From: Ulota crispa
Lineage: Eukaryota; Streptophyta; Bryopsida; Orthotrichales; Orthotrichaceae
Assembly (NCBI GenBank): GCA_963920765.1
Contig: OY987248.1
Span: 13,922,539 to 13,986,538, forward strand
Direction: 5' to 3'
Length of the DNA: 64,000 bases
Each line of letters opens with the position of its first letter. Positions within the stretch are counted from its first letter, which is position 1. This document shows positions 58,613 through 64,000 of the stretch, in pieces. Below the pieces are notes generated by a model. That model ran no database searches, was not told where the DNA came from, and saw nothing but the letters and a program-made list of their open reading frames with translations. The position numbers and the translations under genes are program-made.

Positions 58613-59309
58613 AAACAACCATCTCCTCCCCCAGCACGATGGCATCAAGCAGAAGGGAGGCACAACCTGCATCCGGAGAACAGGTAAATTCTAACCCTAC
58701 AGGAACCAAGAAGACCCCTCGCGACAGAAACCGCAGCAGCATATATCGAAGGGAGCACCCGAGGGCGAGGAGATCCGGCCAGCCCGCGCCCGAACAGATG
58801 CAGCACCAGAGGATGAACACGACCACAACAGGAAGGAGACCAAGCCGAAGCAAACCACAAGAAGAGCAACGACTGGCAAGCATCACCCGCAGGACACGAG
58901 AAAAACTGAAGAGGAAGAAAAAGCAAGGCAGCGAAGAGTAAGGAGCACACCAACGACTGCAGGACCAGCTGAAGACGACAAAAGCGACAGCTAAGACATG
59001 CAGCGTGACAGCTAAGACACGCAGCAGAAGGGACAGCCAAGCCAACAGAAGCAAATGAAGAATAATCCCAGAATAATCTAGGGCGCTGCTCTCATAGCAC
59101 AGCACTCTTCCAGCCTTCCTAGTTCTTACCTCAGCAGCACATGCACCCGGTTTTTGTCCCATCTTAGGGTTTCCAGATACTTTCTTTTTCTTGATAGGTT
59201 TTTTTTTTTTTTTTTTTTTTTCCACACTCATTTACTCTTTCACACCATATTACTACTACCACTGACGTCTTGGGACGATCCCGGTTTTTCCCCCCACAGG
59301 GACTTTTTC
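57855..59309 (+). mobile_element. 5'-truncated LINE with 17-bp target duplication
   Basis: The insertion lies between two copies of CATAAAAATTGCAAGAA (57838-57854 and 59310-59326). It contains only the 3' end of a non-LTR retrotransposon, the usual outcome of incomplete target-primed reverse transcription. GC content and codon use differ sharply from the AT-rich host element. The end holds a poly-T run (59199-59221) and then GGTTTTTCCCCCCACAGGGA, but no poly-A tail, which is unusual for an L1-type element. A basic 100-codon frame at 58639-58941 is unrecognised. Confidence 0.85.
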
Positions 59310-59503
59310 CATAAAAATTGCAAGAAGGGTAATAAGGGACCTAACTTTGTATCCATAAATCTTCTCACAAATTAGGTTACCCAAAAATATGAGTGAACTT
59401 GGTGAGCTTGATTTTTACCTTTCAAGATGAACCATGTATTTATGATCTCTTTTGAATAAAATAAAATGAAAAACAACTTTTCCATCTTGTAAGTTATTTT
59501 TTT

Positions 59504-59824
59504 AGGAAACATTACAAAGATACCCTTGATATATTTGTATAGATAACCTAGTTTTTTCAAAATTGCACAAATGCCCTTGGACCATAAAGTTCAGGCGTTT
59601 GCTTTGTTGCTCATGCCACTTCCTTCTTCCTTTATGCCCCTGTTCCTTCTTTTTTGTTCAATTGCACTCCCTTCTTTAACATTGGTCATGAAAAAAGTTA
59701 CATGTACAACAGATAAATACCTACTAATTATGGTCCAAAGGTATATGTGCAATATTTGAAAAACCAAGGGTCTTATGCCTATGCAAATATCACAAACTTT
59801 AAGGGCCTCCATCAAATTTTCCCT
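59504..59824. mobile_element. Foldback MITE copy 2 (321 bp)
   Basis: Same structure and size as the copy in the TAF8 intron: outer AGGAAAC/TTTTCCCT ends, inner ATACCCTT and CCTTGGACC...GGTCCAAAGG arms, and a centre rich in CTTCCTTC. It is more diverged than copy 1 and is inserted in the 57.7-kb TTAA element. Confidence 0.65.
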
Positions 59825-59866
59825 TATAGTTCTCTACAGCATTTGAGAGTTAATCGAGAGAATTAA

Positions 59867-60680
59867 CCCTTAAACGCCGAACTAGTCATTGCGACCAACT
59901 TAGCTACAATGTTCTACAATGTTATTTAGTGCTACCATTGGTGTCACAAGTGCCCTGGAAGCTACAAATGTCAATAATACATGCTGACCTCATAAAATTT
60001 GCAAAAAGGGCAGCAAGGAACCTAAGACAGTGCATGTAAAGTTTCTCACAATTTGGATTACTTAAAAATATGAGTAAAGTAGGAACACCCATAAGCGTTA
60101 GTTTAAGGGTTTTGAACATGATGACTATTAATAAACATCTAACAAATTATAGGATCCTATTAGCAACAAAAAAAATAATGAGTTTGCACTTATGAATGTA
60201 TTATTTGGATACTGTGAGAATAAGTTGTGACTTTTTAAAGAGCAAATTGCCATTGCACCCATAACCAACACTAAAGTTTCATATCCACAGGTTGTAAATT
60301 CTTGTAATTACATCATTATCTACTTCCAATATTTTAGAGGTGACGGTTATGGGAACACTAATGCTTATGGGTGTTCCTACCTTATACTTTGTGAAGTTGT
60401 TTGTTGCCTTCCATAATGCACCATACATGTATGATCACTTGCAAATAAAACTCATATGGAAAACAGCTATTTTTTGACTTGTAGGGTATTTTTTTCTTCT
60501 GCCCAACAAAGAAAAAGCGTTTGTCTTGTTGTTTGACCCCTGAACAACCAAAGGGCTTCAAATTTGCTGCAATGATAGTACAACTAAGAGCATCATCAAT
60601 GTGTACACTAGGAAAGAGACGGGCTTGCATTTTGCTTGGTGGAAGCCACTTTAGCAAGAAGTTTAGGGTCTTTTAGGGTT
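59867..60680. mobile_element. TTAA-family element, right end unresolved
   Basis: Left end CCCTTAAACGCCGAACTAG follows TTAA (59863-59866). The interior to about 60075 matches the 57.7-kb element and resumes after the TA-type MITE at 60382, with AAAACAGCTATTTTTTGACTTGT against AAAACAACTTTTCCATCTTGT. A candidate right end is TTTTAGGG followed by TTCC at about 60672-60683, which is not TTAA, so the boundary is open. Confidence 0.4.
60077..60382. mobile_element. TA-flanked MITE family (AGGTAGCAACACC), copy 2
   Basis: Ends AAGTAGGAACACCCATAAGC and ATGCTTATGGGTGTTCCTACC, flanked by TA (60075-60076, 60383-60384). It matches copy 1 at 30322-30633 throughout and is inserted into the 59.9-kb TTAA-family element. 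Confidence 0.75.
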
Positions 60681-60960
60681 CCAACGTCGCCACCGGAATG
60701 GAAACGCCAAACTTGACCCCGTTAAAACCACCTCCTTGAGCGGCATATTGTCTCATTTTCCCATGCCCCAGCTTGTTTTCCCAGTGTGCACTGCATTTGC
60801 TGACGGAGTGACACATTGCTTGTGATAACTTATAACAGCTTGCAATTTCCTAGCAACAACTTGCAAGTACTTGCATTCTTTTGTTACTGTGCTTGAATTT
60901 GCTGCGGAAGTTGTGTCAACATTGCAAGGAGCCGGCCATTGAAAGAAATTGCATACTTAA

Positions 60961-61912
60961 CCCCTAAAAGGACCAAGCCCTTTTTTCTTTGAAAATCACT
61001 GAAAATTGCCACTTTTGGAAGAATGAGTAGAAAGGTAGGAAAAAAGGTTTTTTTGAAAATTTAACTACAAGATCTTGCCCTAGACTATGGGAGGTACTTT
61101 TGGGAAAAAAAATCAGCTCATTCAAATTGTAGAGGAGTGAGATATTGACACCTGAAGTGAAAACAAAAGTTTTTTTCCTTGCTGCCCAAAAATTTCAGAA
61201 GCCTTTGACAGCTCTTATATCAAAAAAATTGCTTTACGCAAAGTTGAGGTTTATTTTTCCCATGTAGAAGACCAAGTTAGGTAAATGTGGGAGAATTTTC
61301 AAATGAAACGGAGGTGTGGATTATACTTTGTAAAATCCTGCAATGCCGTAAGGTCATGAAATTTGCATATACAATAGGCAAAATTGGAGGATTTATGTAA
61401 AATTGAGAAATGTGAATTACTTTTATCCGAATAACAAAAACCAAGGAATCTTGGTCTACTACAACTTGGAGAAAAAGGAAGTAAAAAAACAAATACACAA
61501 AGAGCTCAAAAAAGTAAAGCAACAAGTTTTACAAGGGGGAAAAGGAATAGAGGTTTGGGAGTCCCATACCTACCCGCAAACTAAAACTTCTCATAACTTT
61601 CATCTCATCTATTAGAATTGAATGATTCAAAGATGTCCACTTATATAAAATCTAAAGAATCAATTTCTGATTTTTATTTTAAAAAATTACAATTGTGAAA
61701 TTTTTTTGGGCTGCCTGCCCTCGCCTTTTTTCAAAAATTCATGCATAACTTCTTCAATAAATGTCAGAATGAAGAAAAAATTAGATGCCCACATAGATTT
61801 TTGAATTGCCCACCTTCAATAAAAGTTTCAAAAAATCCCAAAAAGTAAATTAGCCATAGGTACATGCCCGAAATTCCATTTGTCCCCCAAAGGGACAATG
61901 TGCCTTTAAGGA
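60961..61912. mobile_element. TTAA-flanked MITE, subfamily A (952 bp)
   Basis: Left end CCCCTAAAAGGACC follows TTAA (60957-60960); right end TGCCTTTAAGGA precedes TTAA (61913-61916). Near the right end are CATAACTTTCATCTCATCTA, GGGCTGCC and GGTACATGCCCGAAATTCCA, all shared with the 17.6-kb element. Confidence 0.75.
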
Positions 61913-61916
61913 TTAA

Positions 61917-63238
61917 GGGGCTGAGAGCGACACAAGACCGGCTACTTTGGAGTCCTGCTTGCAGTGTACACATTGATTATGCTCTAACGTGATTATTGTG
62001 AGCGATTGGCAAAATCTAGGGGACTCAAACTAATCGAACCGTGCCGATGAAAGGCTTTTGCTGTCACGACGTGGTTGCAAGTGTTTCCAAAGAGATCGAT
62101 AGGAGGGTCTAGAAATTCGCTGACTGATCTGCTTCCATACAAGCACGGCAGGTGACTCGGAAAGGAGCCATGTTTACAATATTTCTAGGTCCACGGTGGC
62201 TGCCACCTACTATGATTGCATGTATTCAATAACATGTTTTAGAACTCCTAGATAAGCCGAAGTACACCAAGACCAAATTTAGAGTGCATGTTTGCATATA
62301 TTCAAAGACCTCTTTTAGAGAAAAGCCCGGAGCACCTCAAGATCGTCTCTGTTATTGTGTGAAGGTCAATGTTGTGTATACTACGGGGATTTGTGTCCAT
62401 CCATTGGGAGTACAAGATACACAAGGGCAATTTGAGTAATTGCAAATTCTCTGTCATAGGGGTAGTCACAGTTGGTCTGAGATTGAAATTTCCGTGCAGA
62501 CTGAGAAATGGTTGAGTGAATGTAAGAATCATTGGAAGCACTTCTTCATGGAAGGAGGCGTGACACCCTTTTTGTGAGTGATGAAGAATGAAGAATGAAG
62601 AATGAAGAATGGAGAATGTTTACTTAGAGGAAGGCAACATGGCCACCAATTGCAGGAGCAGAAAAAGCAAGGGTGAAAAGCAACTCATGCGTGAGAAAAC
62701 AATGGACCATGGTAAGAATTCTCACACAAATAATATTCTCAGGCCATTTTCTCCATGCTTAGGGGATGAGAATTTTTTTTCTTCATCTTCACGGAAATGG
62801 CCTCGTGCCACTCGCGGACAATGTGGCAAGTCAAATTTCCTTGAAAAAAAATGAACTATGACTACCCCTATTGCTAGTTCTATTGCTAGTGTAGTGACAA
62901 ATTGTTGACAGTGTTTACAATCCATGACCTTGTTGTTCCTTGTACATTCGTTTCAAAGCTGCATCAACATCTCCCCTTCTACATGAACCTCACAACAAGG
63001 GTTATAATAAAGACAAAATCTAAAGTTACAATGAGAACATGACCATAGACTAATCTTTGGTTGCAACACACACAACTTACAATGCTTTAATTCAAACATA
63101 CTATGACAAACTCTTCTACGCCAACAGCATAAATTACACCCTCCCCGCCAAAAAGAAACTTTGTCAACGTTGAACTATTGTAGATTCATAGCATGGAACT
63201 ATTGTAGATTTGTAGCAACCCTAAATCCGATTATCTTC
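61917..63238. other. Intergenic DNA with dispersed repeat
   Basis: About 62525-62640 (GGAAGCACTTCTTCATGGA, then a GAATGAA 7-bp array at 62577-62608 and GTTTACTTAGAGGAAGGC) recurs at about 63905-64000 and, more diverged, near 36.5 kb. No gene is supported. Confidence 0.4.
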
Positions 63239-63241
63239 TAA

Positions 63242-63538
63242 GAGCATCTCCACTATGGATGCAAGCACACACGCAACCGTGACTGTTGCAAGAGCAAGCA
63301 ATGCTACTTCGCTCCGTACACGCAAGAGTTCCAAATTGTCACATGCATGCAACAGCTAACGCGGAAGACTATTCCCTTTCATTTTGCGTAGGGGTTTGCC
63401 AATTGTTTGCGCCTCACTGATTGCCTAGTTGGGTGGTAATGCGTGAGCTGTGTTGTGCGTGTTCGCTAAAAGACAAGACAGAACACTCTCAAAAAGTTTT
63501 TTTGAGTTCCTGGTTACGTCTACGAGGTGGAGATGCTC
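63242..63538. mobile_element. PIF/Harbinger-like (Tourist-type) MITE (297 bp)
   Basis: Ends GAGCATCTCCAC and GTGGAGATGCTC are flanked by TAA on both sides (63239-63241, 63539-63541). A 3-bp TAA duplication and these ends are typical of PIF/Harbinger MITEs. Overlapping frames near 63425-63550 are incidental. Confidence 0.82.
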
Positions 63539-63541
63539 TAA

Positions 63542-64000
63542 GTGCAGCACTTCCACGCAAAGGTGCATACACCGTAGCAAAAAAAAACAATATAATTGCT
63601 TTCCATATGCACAAAAACTGTATAGTTCCTTCCCATATGCACAATGGTCTCCTACAATCCTCAACTCTCCCAAATTGTTGGGGACAGTCCTTATACAAAC
63701 TCTCCCAAAACGCAGCGGAATGTTGGCAACAAAACTCTCAGAGCACGCAAAAAGCCTTGTGTATTAGCCGCAGCCGCACATTGCGGCATCCATAGGTTAA
63801 GGGTTGAAGATATTTCAATGCGTTTTTTGTTTGAGAAAACGTCATTTAATAGGGTAAAGCAAATGGAGATTGAGAAGTTGTGGAGAGAAAGGAGGAGTAA
63901 ATAGGAGCTTGTTCTTCATGAAGATGCCGTGACACCTTCATTTGTGTGTTTTGGATAATGTGAATAGAGAATGAAGAATGGTTTACTTAAAGAAAGGTAG
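63542..64000. other. Window edge, no supported gene
   Basis: Several overlapping frames occur on both strands around 63420-63900 with no recognisable domain. The final 100 bases belong to the GAATGAAGAATGG repeat also seen at 62.6 kb. Confidence 0.4.

Larger units (their letters stand above)
57698..59849. mobile_element. TTAA-flanked element split by a LINE and a foldback MITE
   Basis: Left end CCCCTAAGCACCACGCC follows TTAA (57694-57697). A diverged right end, GCATTTGAGAG, precedes TTAA (59850-59853). The original sequence resembles the neighbouring copy at 59867 onward and resumes after the LINE (CAAGAAGGGTAATAAGGGACC against CAAAAAGGGCAGCAAGGAACC). Without insertions it would be under 400 bp. 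Confidence 0.55.

Noticed and set aside
58539-59231. A 230-codon minus-strand frame with hydrophobic, Leu/Cys-rich stretches
   Set aside because: It is antisense to the LINE tail and begins in its T-rich run; no recognisable domain and no promoter context.
5784-61912. Interstitial telomere repeats, because the element ends contain CCCTAAA/TTTAGGG
   Set aside because: The heptamer occurs once at each element end, as part of a longer inverted terminus; there is no tandem array.
1-64000. CRISPR array, bacterial operon or viral genome
   Set aside because: Intron-bearing plant genes, AT-rich intergenic DNA and MITEs show plant nuclear DNA; no spacer-repeat pattern or viral gene was seen.

Overview
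This window looks like nuclear DNA from a land plant. The protein genes have GT-AG introns with matched phases, and their products belong to plant families: TAF8, a PERK-type receptor kinase and a type-3 copper polyphenol oxidase. The genes are GC-richer islands in long AT-rich stretches packed with small inverted-repeat elements. The polyphenol oxidase starts with a secretory signal peptide rather than a plastid transit peptide, which hints at a seed-free lineage (bryophyte, lycophyte or fern). That placement is inference; no species can be read from the sequence.

Genes. (1) TAF8 subunit of TFIID on the minus strand, two exons (5252-4316 and 3128-2713, 450 aa), with a foldback element in its intron. 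(2) A proline-rich extensin-like receptor kinase (PERK) on the plus strand, four coding exons (23977-25315, 25643-25800, 25928-26314, 26743-27306, 815 aa), with a probable 5' UTR intron. (3) A small unrecognised membrane protein on the plus strand (29651-30145, 164 aa), preceded by tandem repeats carrying telo-box motifs. (4) A secreted polyphenol oxidase on the minus strand (44943-43886 and 43150-42610, 532 aa), with tandem duplications in both its intron and its upstream region. The four genes have no evident shared pathway; they are isolated genes in a repeat-rich region.

Mobile DNA. About fifteen short non-autonomous elements start CCC(C)TTAAA or CCCCTAAA, end with the inverted copy, and mostly sit between two copies of TTAA. 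They form at least four subfamilies (84 to about 970 bp, excluding later insertions), nest in each other, and resemble piggyBac-type ends. No transposase is present in the window. Also seen: a hAT-like element with a perfect 8-bp duplication, a CACTA mini-element, a PIF/Harbinger-like MITE, Stowaway-like MITEs, a second TA-duplicating MITE family, several foldback elements (one about 944 bp), and a 5'-truncated LINE with a 17-bp target duplication.

Layout. 0-2.4 kb unassigned; 2.4-5.5 kb TAF8; 5.8-21 kb repeats plus a 15-bp minisatellite at 14.9-15.4 kb; 21.3-27.7 kb PERK; 29-30.1 kb the small membrane protein; 30.3-42.4 kb repeats; 42.6-45.5 kb polyphenol oxidase; 45.5-64 kb AT-rich DNA with nested elements. 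The most interesting signal is the TTAA-flanked family.
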